Source: Candidatus Binatia bacterium (GTDB lineage Bacteria > Desulfobacterota > Binatia > HRBIN30). Taken from it: a stretch of DNA of 64,000 bases. The position numbers were made by a program, and so were the translations under genes. Positions 36,353 through 44,647 of this stretch are shown one piece after another. The stretch spans positions 124,001-188,000 of the forward strand of contig BPIR01000003.1 in assembly GCA_026004215.1 (NCBI GenBank). The letters run 5' to 3'. The notes below the pieces were generated by a model, which saw only the letters and a list, made by a program, of their open reading frames with translations, was not told where the DNA came from and searched no databases. Numbering within the stretch: the stretch's first letter is position 1; each line of letters starts with the position of its first letter.

Positions 36353-37867
36353 CTACGATGCGGGCGTGGACTCGGGTGCGGCCATTTCGCCGAGTTCCTC
36401 CGGCTCCGGGGTAGGTGTTTCGCTCGCAGTGGCCGCAAGCTCGGGTTGGTCGAGAGCCCGGCGGTCCACCGCGCCTTCCGATAATTTCGCGATGACGCCC
36501 TCTGCTTCGAACAACGAGCGGACTACCGTACGCAGACCGCGCTCGGTGAGCGCAGCCTCGCGCCGGGTCTCGTCGTCGAGTGCCGGTGGAGGCGTTCTGT
36601 CCGCTGGCGCAACGCCGATGAGTCGCGCAGATGCAGTTTCCGGCAGCCGCGCTGCCAGCGCTAACTGGTCCCATAGTGCCCCGGACCAAGTGACCTCAGC
36701 CAGCACGAAAGAGGGTGCCAACAACCGCATCACCATGGGCAGTTGGCGAAAGCCCTCGGTGACCTGAAAGACTTGCCATTCGGGATGGGCGGCCACGAGC
36801 GCAGGGATTTGCCGGTGTACTGGGCTGCCTTTGGTGCAAACCACCAGCACTTTAGTTTTCTGTGGCGGCAATTCATGAGTAACTACGCCCGCTGAGGTAG
36901 CTCGGAAGAGAAGCCGGCAAGCGCGGCGGAACATTTCGTGGAGCGACTCGTCGAACGAGCGCACCGAGCCGTCGCTGTAAAGTCGGAACTTGACACCCGA
37001 ACGAGCGTGACTCAGGCCCTCGGCGAGTTCACGGATCAGGGCCTCGATGATGTCCTGGTAAGACTTTGCTTGGTCAGCTGTGGCCCCGAGCGGTGTGTCC
37101 ACCTCCTCGACGTACACGCCCTCGGTACTGGCTCGAAGCGTCTCGAACATGAGGTCCAGGGCCTCGCGACGTGCCGCCTCAGAGGTGTAAGGCGAGCCGA
37201 ATTCGCTTCCTTTTGCCTCACCAAGAGGAAGCGCCGGTGCTTGCGGCCGCGCAACCGGGCGCGGGCGGGCAACGGGACGGGCGCTGGGCCGGGCGACCGT
37301 CTCTGCAGCGGGAACTGCGGTCGGGGCGCCGTGCTCGGGCGGGAGGACCGACAGGGGCGGTGTGACTCCAGCGGCTGGAGGAAGCTCGGCCGCTGGAGGT
37401 ACCGGTGCCACTGGGGCGACAGGCGGCACCGAAAGCCCTTCGGCTTCGTGGACGGGCACGGCTGCCTTGACTTCCTCCCCGGCCGCAGATTTTGCCAACA
37501 CCTCTGCAACAATGCTGGTGACCACTTGCGGCTTGAAAGGTTTGGCAATGTAGCTGACAACGTTGCGGGCATCCCGATAAGCTTGGCGGATTTCGGCACC
37601 TTTCGCGGAAACGAGGATCACCGGGATGTGTGCCGTCTCCGGATCGAGTGCGAGGTGTTGGCAAACCTCGCTGCCGCGCATGTCTGGCAAAATGAAATCC
37701 AACAAGATCACGTCGGGCTGGAAAGTCTTTGCTTTGGCCAGAGCATCCGCGCCGTCCACAGCCAGCTCCAGCTCGTAACCCGCGGGCTTGAGCACGATCT
37801 CCAGCGCCTTGCGGATCGTTAAGCTGTCATCCACTCCGAGAACCCTAGGTTTGCGATCCAACATCAT
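36353..37867 (-). CDS. Receiver protein with proline-rich linker and second degenerate receiver-like domain
   Basis: The 504-residue product begins with a full receiver (residues 5-125): Asp13/14, acceptor Asp57 (LLDFILP) and Lys109 in YIAKPF. A Pro/Ala/Val-rich linker (about 135-220) follows, then a helical region (about 225-330). A further alpha/beta domain (about 335-430) begins KVLVVCTKGSPVHRQ, which has a receiver-like order of strands but Glu instead of Asp at the phosphorylation position and no acidic pair. The tail is Pro/Glu-rich. GAGGAG precedes the start. It probably passes or integrates the phosphosignal in this operon; no known output domain is recognised. Confidence 0.8.
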   Translation of the reverse strand: MMLDRKPRVLGVDDSLTIRKALEIVLKPAGYELELAVDGADALAKAKTFQPDVILLDFILPDMRGSEVCQHLALDPETAHIPVILVSAKGAEIRQAYRDARNVVSYIAKPFKPQVVTSIVAEVLAKSAAGEEVKAAVPVHEAEGLSVPPVAPVAPVPPAAELPPAAGVTPPLSVLPPEHGAPTAVPAAETVARPSARPVARPRPVARPQAPALPLGEAKGSEFGSPYTSEAARREALDLMFETLRASTEGVYVEEVDTPLGATADQAKSYQDIIEALIRELAEGLSHARSGVKFRLYSDGSVRSFDESLHEMFRRACRLLFRATSAGVVTHELPPQKTKVLVVCTKGSPVHRQIPALVAAHPEWQVFQVTEGFRQLPMVMRLLAPSFVLAEVTWSGALWDQLALAARLPETASARLIGVAPADRTPPPALDDETRREAALTERGLRTVVRSLFEAEGVIAKLSEGAVDRRALDQPELAATASETPTPEPEELGEMAAPESTPAS

Positions 37868-37894
37868 GCGTTTTGCTCCTCGTTGGACAAAAGC

Positions 37895-38905
37895 TCATCG
37901 CGACGCGCGCAGATGCTTGACACGCCGCTCTTCGGTGAGTTGGTCCATGATTTCCGTAAGGACCCAGCCCGTGGAATCGGCAATCCGCCGCGGTCCGGTT
38001 TCAGGCGCGCTGGTGTCGAAAGCATAGTGGCCCTCGCGTAAGGCGAGAATCTCCTTCAACGCTTCGCGTCCGCGGTCCTCACCGAACTCCGCATCCACAA
38101 TCTCGCCGCTACGGAAGAGAATCGAGGCGGTCCCGCTGGGGCTTTCGACACGGACTCTTCCCGACTGCCCGGCCGACGCGAGTGCGAGCAAGTCGCGCAG
38201 CAACTTGTCGTCGCCGAGATTCCCTTCCACTCCACCATTGAACCCAGAAGTTTGTTCGAGAAGGGCCACCACTGTGCGGGCTGCACCGGCGCTACGGGTC
38301 ATGCCGTTACGCCGCGCAAGTCGTGCATAGGCCTTGAGCCCCGAAATCGTACACTGCTTGCGCAGCTCTGCCACGAGCCGCTCGATTTTCGCCTGCCGAT
38401 CCCGGTAAGCTAGAGCGTCTTCGAGCAGTGGGTCCAACGCATCGCGAAGCGCGGCATTGAGAATGCGGTTGGGATCCAGCAACACATGCAACTCGCCTTC
38501 GAGCTCGACGAGGTGGCCGACCGGTTGCCCGCCGTCCCGCACGACGGCCGTGGCTACCGGCGAGCGCTCCGCCAAGTCGAGCTCCCGTACACCTGTGAAT
38601 TCGTCCACCCGTAACGCCAGCAGCGCCGAGCCCGAACGTACGACAGCAAAAGCGGGCCGTTCCGCCGTGCCCAGAACGTCGTCCAACGCGAAGGCTTGGC
38701 GTAAATCCACTACCCAAGCAGGTTGGCCGCGGTGCAGGAGGAATTGTTGCGTGGAACCGTCCGCCCCTTTGATGGCGTGTAGCGTTACCTCGCGACGCGG
38801 ATATATTGCCTCGACCCAGTCGGAGTGGATGCAGAACTTTCCGTCATCCACCCGAAAAATCAGCACCCGACTCGCTATTGTCTGTGCGATTTGCCTACTT
38901 TCCAC
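37895..38905 (-). CDS. CheW-DUF4388 (PATAN) fusion protein
   Basis: The 336-residue product has an N-terminal CheW-like domain (residues about 12-165: VLIFRVDDGKFCIHSDWVEA, then LLALRVDEFTGVREL and LHVLLDPNRIL). A helical connector precedes a C-terminal DUF4388/PATAN domain (about 225-330) with LLRDLLALASAGQSGRVRV, ILFRSGEIVDAEFG and ALKEILALREGHYAF. DUF4388 domains occur in cyanobacterial PatA and other motility or gliding regulators. The start is a GTG at 38905 with GGAGG ten bases upstream. It is the first gene of the seven-gene chemosensory operon. The fusion suggests that one protein links a CheW array to a PATAN output surface. Confidence 0.82.
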   Translation of the reverse strand: MESRQIAQTIASRVLIFRVDDGKFCIHSDWVEAIYPRREVTLHAIKGADGSTQQFLLHRGQPAWVVDLRQAFALDDVLGTAERPAFAVVRSGSALLALRVDEFTGVRELDLAERSPVATAVVRDGGQPVGHLVELEGELHVLLDPNRILNAALRDALDPLLEDALAYRDRQAKIERLVAELRKQCTISGLKAYARLARRNGMTRSAGAARTVVALLEQTSGFNGGVEGNLGDDKLLRDLLALASAGQSGRVRVESPSGTASILFRSGEIVDAEFGEDRGREALKEILALREGHYAFDTSAPETGPRRIADSTGWVLTEIMDQLTEERRVKHLRASR

Positions 38906-39136
38906 AATACCGTCCCTCCCAGTTGGTGCGCCGCATCCAGCAGAAGCTGTGCCAGATGTCGCACGCGCTGGAAGGGCGAGGCGCTGTGGTTATCGCAAAT
39001 ACGGTGCTGCCACTCTGTTGGCGCTGTGGTGGTTTCGTACCACGCAAACTGACCGGTGCGTACACATTTGTAAGGGTTTTTCTACGTTCCTGCGCAATTT
39101 TCGAGAAAGCACGCTGTTTGCTCGGCACGGCTTGTC

Positions 39137-39502
39137 ATGCTGTACTTCAAGTTCTCCGTGTATTGCGCGTGCGTGTACTTGGCGTTGGCTACGCCTTGCC
39201 TAGCGCAAGGAGTGGACTGGACGGACTACTTTCCCGGAGACCCGTTGGCGCAGCCCCAACATCGAACAAAGAGACAACCCGAAACGGGCGCCCCTGTGGA
39301 GGCCGGCAAACCGGCAGCCACACCAGCACAAGCGCCAACATCCCGTGCGACCCGAACCGGTGGAGACCGTACTCAAAGTGAGAGCAAGCGAGTAATCAGT
39401 TCGAGCGCAGAAGGGCGGCGGCGGGAAGGGGAGCGTTGGGAAGAAAATCGGGGTCGAAGGTCGCGCCGCGGCAGACAAAAGGCCGTTGAGCGCAACGACT
39501 AA
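39137..39502 (+). CDS. Small secreted basic protein (hypothetical)
   Basis: The 121-residue reading frame has a good signal peptide (YFKFSVYCACVYLALATPCLAQ) followed by a low-complexity, mostly charged and disordered region with many Arg, Glu, Gln and Pro. No domain is recognised. It diverges from the chemosensory operon, and no strong ribosome-binding site precedes it. It may be real because of the signal peptide, but the rest has the composition of chance sequence in GC-rich DNA. Confidence 0.4.
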   Translation: MLYFKFSVYCACVYLALATPCLAQGVDWTDYFPGDPLAQPQHRTKRQPETGAPVEAGKPAATPAQAPTSRATRTGGDRTQSESKRVISSSAEGRRREGERWEENRGRRSRRGRQKAVERND

Positions 39503-39821
39503 GACAGCTTGCGGGCAAGTGGAGAACGCATCGGTACATGCAGTGCCTGCAGGTTGAAGCGCCTGGCTGCCGTGGCGCGCGCTGGTGCGGACGGAAACGA
39601 GGCCATGGGCTCGCGCCGCCACACCGCCGGTGAGCGTTCCCATGGCGGCAGGTGTGGGCGGTGGACCAATGTCGGGCTCGACCTCGCTGTAATGCCGCCG
39701 CGCCTCTGCCATGGAGCTGCGTCAGTCTCCGCATAGACGAAAACAATTTCGGGGCACCTTCGGGGCGGTAGCTGTGGCCTGCAGTGGAAGCAGTGACTGA
39801 TGTTGGGTAAGCAATGCCACA
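39503..39821 (+). other. Non-coding stretch, nothing recognised
   Basis: This 319-base gap before thiL holds no plausible gene, tRNA, strong hairpin or convincing promoter on either strand. Reading frames that cross it have no family motifs. Confidence 0.5.
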
Positions 39822-40799
39822 GTGCTGTCGAAATCGCGTCGAGCCCGTGGGGAGTTTGCGTTTCTACGTTCTTTGTTTGCCAAGCTCCCTTCTGCGCCGG
39901 ATGTCGTTTTCGGGCCCGGCCACGATGCTGCCCGCGTTCGCAGTGGCCGTAGGGACTGGCTTTTGACCGTCGATAGCCAGTTCGAGGGCGTGCACTTCAA
40001 ACTGCCATGGCTGCCCATGTCAGCGCTCGGAAGGCGCAGTTTCCGCGTTGCGGCCAGTGATGTTTCGGCAATGGGCGGCAAGGCTCGCTTTGTGTTGCTC
40101 GATTGCGGGGTGCCCGAGTACGTCCGCTTGCAAGCGTTGCGGCGCTTGGAAATCGCTTTGGCCCGTGAAGCGAAGGCTTGGGGAGCCTGCGTGATTGGAG
40201 GTAACTTGCACCGAGCCGCGGAGCTTGGGTTGAGCGTCACGGTAGTTGCCGAAGCGCCCAAAACTCAGCTCTCGCGCCAGGGTGCTCGTCTTGGCGATTT
40301 GGTTCTGGTGACCGGAACGTTAGGGGATGCATCTTTGTGCGTGCGGTTGCTGACCTCTCGGGGTGCTTGCCCGCCTCTCCTACTGCGGCGATGGCGTTTG
40401 CCTCCGCGCCGGGACGAGATCGGGCGTGGCCTGGCCAACGCTCGCCTGGCTTCGGCGATGATCGATGTCAGCGACGGGCTGGTGCAGGACCTCGGGCACA
40501 TTTGCGAGGCAAGCCAAGTGGGGGCAGAGGTGGATGCGGATCGTCTGCCCGTTAGTTCCATGTACCGCAAGTTTTGTGGCAGTGACTTGTCGCTCGCTCT
40601 CTCTGGGGGCGAGGATTACGAGTTGCTGTTCACGGCCCCGCCCAGGAACCTTGGCCGGATCAAGAAGTTAGGGTCGGCAACGGGGGTGGAAGTGACGGTG
40701 ATCGGCCGAATTGTGCAAGGTCAAGGCGTGGTCGTGCGGCAAGGGCAGGGCAGACTTGCCGTGAAACAGCCGGGTTTTGATCACTTCACTCCGCTTTGA
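39822..40799 (+). CDS. thiL: Thiamine-monophosphate kinase
   Basis: The 325-residue product has ThiL landmarks: GEFAFLRSLF near the N-terminus, VVFGPGHDAARV, LLTVDSQFEGVHFKL, AASDVSAMGGKARF, GACVIGGN, VLVTGTLGDASL, MIDVSDGLVQDLGHI and SGGEDYELLFT. It converts thiamine phosphate to thiamine diphosphate with ATP. Compared with typical members the usual GDDAAV reads GHDAAR, so one metal-binding Asp is His; this is worth a check. The start is GTG. larB follows 34 bp downstream. Other thiamine genes are not in the window. Confidence 0.88.
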   Translation: MLSKSRRARGEFAFLRSLFAKLPSAPDVVFGPGHDAARVRSGRRDWLLTVDSQFEGVHFKLPWLPMSALGRRSFRVAASDVSAMGGKARFVLLDCGVPEYVRLQALRRLEIALAREAKAWGACVIGGNLHRAAELGLSVTVVAEAPKTQLSRQGARLGDLVLVTGTLGDASLCVRLLTSRGACPPLLLRRWRLPPRRDEIGRGLANARLASAMIDVSDGLVQDLGHICEASQVGAEVDADRLPVSSMYRKFCGSDLSLALSGGEDYELLFTAPPRNLGRIKKLGSATGVEVTVIGRIVQGQGVVVRQGQGRLAVKQPGFDHFTPL

Positions 40800-40833
40800 G
40801 TAAACGCTCGCTTCCAGAAAGGAGACGGAAGGC

Positions 40834-41583
40834 GTGGAACCGCGGAAGCTCAAACAACTCCTGCAGGATGTGCGCGAACGGAACATCAGTGTGGACGAGG
40901 CGGTCGAGGCGCTGAAAACACTTCCCTTCGAGGACCTGCAGTTCGCAAAGGTCGATCATCACAGGGCAGTTCGCACGGGCTTTCCCGAGGTTATCTATGC
41001 TCCGGGGAAAACGGTCGAGCACATCGTGGAGATTGCGCGTGCGCTCGTGACGCGAGGGCACGACGTTTTGGTCACTCGTGTGGAACCGGAGGCCGCGGCG
41101 GCGTTGGAACGTGCGCTCCCCGGATGTCAGTATTACCCGACTGGTCGGATCGTAGCGCTTGCCGTCACGCGCAGGAGAAAAATTGCCAGGGGGGCCATTG
41201 CCGTCGTAGTGGCGGGCACGGCTGATTTGCCCGTGGCGGAGGAAGCTGCCGTCACGGCAGAATTTTTTGGAAATCGGGTCCACCGCATTTACGACGTCGG
41301 TGTCGCTGGCCTGCATCGTTTGCTGGCACACGTCCAGACGTTGCGCCGTGCTCGCGTGTTGATTGTGGTCGCGGGTATGGAAGGTGCGCTACCGAGCGTC
41401 GTCGCCGGTCTTGTGGAACGTCCGGTCATCGCGGTTCCGACCAGTGTGGGTTATGGGGCCAGCTTTGGTGGGCTTGCCGCATTACTGGCCATGCTGAACT
41501 CGTGTGCGGCCGGTGTAACGGTCGTAAACATCGACAACGGATTCGGTGCTGCGGTGGCCGCAAGCCTCATCAACCAGTCTTGA
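40834..41583 (+). CDS. larB: Nickel-pincer cofactor biosynthesis protein LarB (pyridinium-3-carboxylate synthase)
   Basis: The 249-residue product is PurE-like. The motifs are [36 protein letters not shown] (the catalytic loop), [30 protein letters not shown] and [18 protein letters not shown]. LarB carboxylates nicotinic acid adenine dinucleotide in the first step towards the nickel-pincer nucleotide of lactate racemase and related enzymes. larC, larE and a LarA-type client are not in the window. The GTG start is supported by AAAGGAG nine bases upstream. Confidence 0.92.
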   Translation: MEPRKLKQLLQDVRERNISVDEAVEALKTLPFEDLQFAKVDHHRAVRTGFPEVIYAPGKTVEHIVEIARALVTRGHDVLVTRVEPEAAAALERALPGCQYYPTGRIVALAVTRRRKIARGAIAVVVAGTADLPVAEEAAVTAEFFGNRVHRIYDVGVAGLHRLLAHVQTLRRARVLIVVAGMEGALPSVVAGLVERPVIAVPTSVGYGASFGGLAALLAMLNSCAAGVTVVNIDNGFGAAVAASLINQS

Positions 41584-41592
41584 TTGCTGGCC

Positions 41593-41614
41593 TTCCTCGG
41601 ATCGTGCCGAGGAA
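41593..41614 (+). terminator. Perfect 8-bp hairpin after larB, without a T-run
   Basis: TTCCTCGG (41593-41600) pairs exactly with CCGAGGAA (41607-41614) around a six-base loop, ten bases after the larB stop. No T-run follows, so it may end transcription with Rho or merely protect the mRNA end. Confidence 0.35.
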
Positions 41615-41821
41615 ACGAACGCCGCCATCACTGGTCACCGAGGGTTCCAAGCAGGAACGAAGGTCAAGACCTAGTGGAGTTCCAGAACTGAGAGGCGTTG
41701 TCGGGCTCTGGGGAGTATTCGGTATTCACGCCCGGCGGTACGGCATTTGCGTGAGAATTTTGCGGCTGCACTGGTGCGTGCGGCTAGTTCCAAAATCGCG
41801 CAACAGAAGGGATGCTTCTCT

Positions 41822-42274
41822 ATGCGTTGGATCGTCATATCGTTACTTGGAGGGTGTTTGGTTGCGGCTGGTTGCACACGGTCGGAGGAGAGCGCCAACA
41901 GTGGCCTGGCTCCGACTCAGGCTTTTCCGGCGGGCCATGCTGGTAAAGGAGTTGGCCCCGTTCAAAGCGTTCAGTTGGGGCCATTGGACCTCAGTCTGGC
42001 GGAAAAAGGGAAAGCGGTATTCGAGCAAAAGTGCTCGGCTTGCCACCGCTTCGAGGAGCGGTTCGTGGGGCCGCCCCTCAAAGGTGTGACACAGCGGCGG
42101 TCTCCCGAATGGGTCATGAACATGATCCTCAATCCGGTCGAAATGACCCAGAAGGATCCGCAAGCCAAGGAACTTTTGGCCACTTACCTAACGCAGATGA
42201 CCTTTCAAAACGTTTCGCAAGAGGAGGCGCGCGCCCTTCTCGAATACTTCCGGCAACTCGACGGGGCTTCTTGA
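41822..42274 (+). CDS. Lipoprotein c-type cytochrome of the nos cluster
   Basis: The 150-residue product has a lipoprotein signal ending VAAGC (Cys18) and a single haem-binding CSACH (Cys71, Cys74, His75). FVGPPLKGV and ILNPVEMTQ lie in the distal region, where a Met would be the second haem ligand. It precedes nosZ by 393 bp, so it is a likely electron donor to the N2O reductase in the periplasm. The start MRWIVISLL is chosen because it begins the signal peptide; the ribosome-binding site is weak. Confidence 0.82.
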   Translation: MRWIVISLLGGCLVAAGCTRSEESANSGLAPTQAFPAGHAGKGVGPVQSVQLGPLDLSLAEKGKAVFEQKCSACHRFEERFVGPPLKGVTQRRSPEWVMNMILNPVEMTQKDPQAKELLATYLTQMTFQNVSQEEARALLEYFRQLDGAS

Positions 42275-42667
42275 TTTCGCGTTGTCCGTCGCGTCGCACC
42301 TAAGCGGATTCCGGTCGGGGAACGGAGAACACCGCGCCACCCTCGAAATGCGTAGTGCCGTTTTGCCCATGGGGGCCCGGTCGTCGGGGCACCCTTACGT
42401 TTCGGGGTTGCGCGCGCCGTTTCGGTCCCGCGGATGGCGTACCCTGGGGCCTTGTGGAGGTTTTTTGGGGCGCGGAACACAGGGTCCGGACAAAGGTGTT
42501 GCTGCTTTGAGATACGGCGGCTCGTGAGCCTGCGCATCCGTGAGAAGGCAAAGCGGGGTGCGCATACGCGAGCTGGAGAAATTCGAGATCCAGGCTGGCT
42601 CGAAAGAGGCGGCACCCAAATTGCGACGATCTGCCGCAGCCCGTCGTACTGGGCATGGAGGTGGAGT
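42275..42667 (+). other. Intergenic region upstream of nosZ, no gene seen
   Basis: These 393 bases carry no domain-bearing frame. I looked for FNR/DNR-type TTGAT-N4-ATCAA boxes and found none. No convincing -35/-10 pair is visible, so the regulation of nosZ is not explained by the sequence. Confidence 0.45.
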
Positions 42668-44635
42668 ATGAAGAGTTGCAGCGTACGTGCGCATTGGTTT
42701 TTGGCCTTAGGGCTGGTGCTGGTGGTCCTCAGTGGTGTCTCCTGCAAACGCCAGGTTTCCACGCAAGGTTTCATGGCGGAGGACGCTGCCCAAAAGGTCT
42801 ACGTCGCCCCAGGTAAGTACGATGAGTTTTACGCCTTCCTGTCCGGAGGGTTTTCCGGGCAGGTGGCCGTTTATGGGTTGCCCTCCGGGCGGCTGTTGCG
42901 AGTTGTGCCCGTGTTTGCGGTGAATCCGGAAAACGGGTACGGCTTTTCGGAAGAAACAAAACCGCTCTTGATGACCTCGCACGGTTTCATTCCGTGGGAC
43001 GATTATCATCACCCGGAATTGTCGCAGACCAACGGCGTTCCGGACGGGCGCTGGTTATTTGGAAACTCGAACAACACGCCGCGCATTGCCCGCACCGACC
43101 TGACCACGTTTCAGACCGTCGAAATCCTCGAAATTCCGAACTCTGGTGGGAATCACGCTTCGCCTTTCGTAACCCCGGATACCAGGTACGTCGTCTCGGC
43201 GACACGCTTCTCGGTGCCAGTGCCGCAACGGGACGTGCCCATTCCAAGTTACAAGGAAAATTTCAAAGGTACGTTGAACTTCGTCTCTGTAGACCCAGAC
43301 TCCGGGCGAATGAGTCTGGCTTTTCAAATTTTAGTGCCGGGCTTTGACTACGACCTAGCGCACTGTGGCAAGGGACCGTCCTACGGCTGGTGTTTCTTTA
43401 CCTCTTACAATACCGAGCAGGCGCATACGCTTTTGGAGATCCGGGCATCGCAAAACGATAAGGATTTCATCGCGGCGGTGAATTGGCGGCGCGCCGAAGA
43501 GTGCTTGAAGGAAGGCAAGGGCCAAAAATGGCCGGCGGAATATTACCACAATATTTACGACGATGAGCGTCACTTGGCTGTCAGCGAAGTCCTGCGGGAA
43601 GTCACGGTGCTCGAGGCCGGAGCCTGCCCCGGAGCCATTTACTATTTGCCCACTCCCAAGTCGCCGCATGGTGTGGATGTGGATCCGACCGGTGAGTACA
43701 TCGTTGGTGGCGGAAAGCTCGCTACCGTGATTCCAGTGCACTCCTTCAGCAAGATGCAAAAGGCGATTGCAGAAAAGAAATTTGCGGGCGAAGTGCAAGG
43801 AATTCCTGTGCTCGCCTACGAAGCCACGGTAGCAGGCGAGGTGGAAAAACCTTGTCTCGGGCCTTTGCACACTGAATTTGACGGGCAAGGGTTCGCCTAC
43901 ACCTCGTGTTTCGTCAGTTCCGAGGTCGTCAAATGGCAACTCGGAACTTGGCAGGTCGTCGACCGCGTTCCCACATACTATTCGATCGGCCACCTAATGA
44001 TCCCGGGGGGCGACTCGCAGAAACCTTGGGGAAAGTATCTCTTGGCGATGAACAAAATCACCAAGGACCGTTACCTCCCCACGGGCCCCGAGTTGGCCCA
44101 GTCGGCCCAGCTTTACGACATCTCCGGGAAAAAGATGAAGCTACTCTCCGATTTCCCGACCGTGGGCGAACCTCACTACGCGCAAGCTCTGCCCGCGGAC
44201 TTGCTCAAGAACAAGGTCGCCAAGATTTATCCGCTGGAAAAAAACCACCACCCTGAAGCCGTCAAATCGGAAAAAGAAGCGCGGGTGGAGCGCCGAGGCA
44301 ATGAAGTGCACGTGTACCTCACCGCCATTCGCAGTCATTTTACGCCGGACAACATCGAGGGGGTCCAAGTGGGGGATACGGTCTTCTTCCACGTGACCAA
44401 CCTCGAACAAGACTGGGACATCCCGCATGGATTTGCCGTCTTTGGCTCCGAGAACGCCGAGCTTTTGGTGATGCCGGGAGAGACGAAGACGCTGAAGTGG
44501 GTGCCGAAGAAGGTGGGAGTGTACCCGTTTTACTGCACGGATTTTTGCTCGGCCTTGCACCAGGAGATGCAGGGCTATGTGCGCGTATCCGAGGCAGGTG
44601 CGAATGTGCCGATCTCGTACGGCACGGGAAAGTGA
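42668..44635 (+). CDS. nosZ: Nitrous oxide reductase, clade II (Sec-type)
   Basis: The 655-residue product is a NosZ that reduces N2O to N2. It has a Sec-type signal without a twin arginine, with Cys26 in GVSCKRQ that may be lipidated. CuZ ligand regions include the paired His114/His115 in DDYHHPE and His163 in GGNHASPF, with later His in AHCGKGPSYGW, SPHGVDVDPTGEYIVGGGKL and LGPLHTEFDGQG. The C-terminal cupredoxin domain has CuA ligands Cys623, Cys627, His631 and Met634 in CTDFCSALHQEMQGY. The Sec signal and the CTDFCSALHQEM motif mark clade II. GGAGG precedes the start at 42668. nosB, nosL, nosD, nosF and nosY follow. Confidence 0.96.
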   Translation: MKSCSVRAHWFLALGLVLVVLSGVSCKRQVSTQGFMAEDAAQKVYVAPGKYDEFYAFLSGGFSGQVAVYGLPSGRLLRVVPVFAVNPENGYGFSEETKPLLMTSHGFIPWDDYHHPELSQTNGVPDGRWLFGNSNNTPRIARTDLTTFQTVEILEIPNSGGNHASPFVTPDTRYVVSATRFSVPVPQRDVPIPSYKENFKGTLNFVSVDPDSGRMSLAFQILVPGFDYDLAHCGKGPSYGWCFFTSYNTEQAHTLLEIRASQNDKDFIAAVNWRRAEECLKEGKGQKWPAEYYHNIYDDERHLAVSEVLREVTVLEAGACPGAIYYLPTPKSPHGVDVDPTGEYIVGGGKLATVIPVHSFSKMQKAIAEKKFAGEVQGIPVLAYEATVAGEVEKPCLGPLHTEFDGQGFAYTSCFVSSEVVKWQLGTWQVVDRVPTYYSIGHLMIPGGDSQKPWGKYLLAMNKITKDRYLPTGPELAQSAQLYDISGKKMKLLSDFPTVGEPHYAQALPADLLKNKVAKIYPLEKNHHPEAVKSEKEARVERRGNEVHVYLTAIRSHFTPDNIEGVQVGDTVFFHVTNLEQDWDIPHGFAVFGSENAELLVMPGETKTLKWVPKKVGVYPFYCTDFCSALHQEMQGYVRVSEAGANVPISYGTGK

Positions 44636-44647
44636 GGGCAGCCTCTC

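Noticed and set aside
38906..39136. Promoter of the chemosensory operon
   Set aside because: Only weak TTGCGC and TACAAA-like motifs with poor spacing are visible, so no site is called.
42668..44635. NosZ as a clade I (Tat-exported) enzyme
   Set aside because: The N-terminus has no twin-arginine motif and the CuA region has the clade II form CTDFCSALHQEM.
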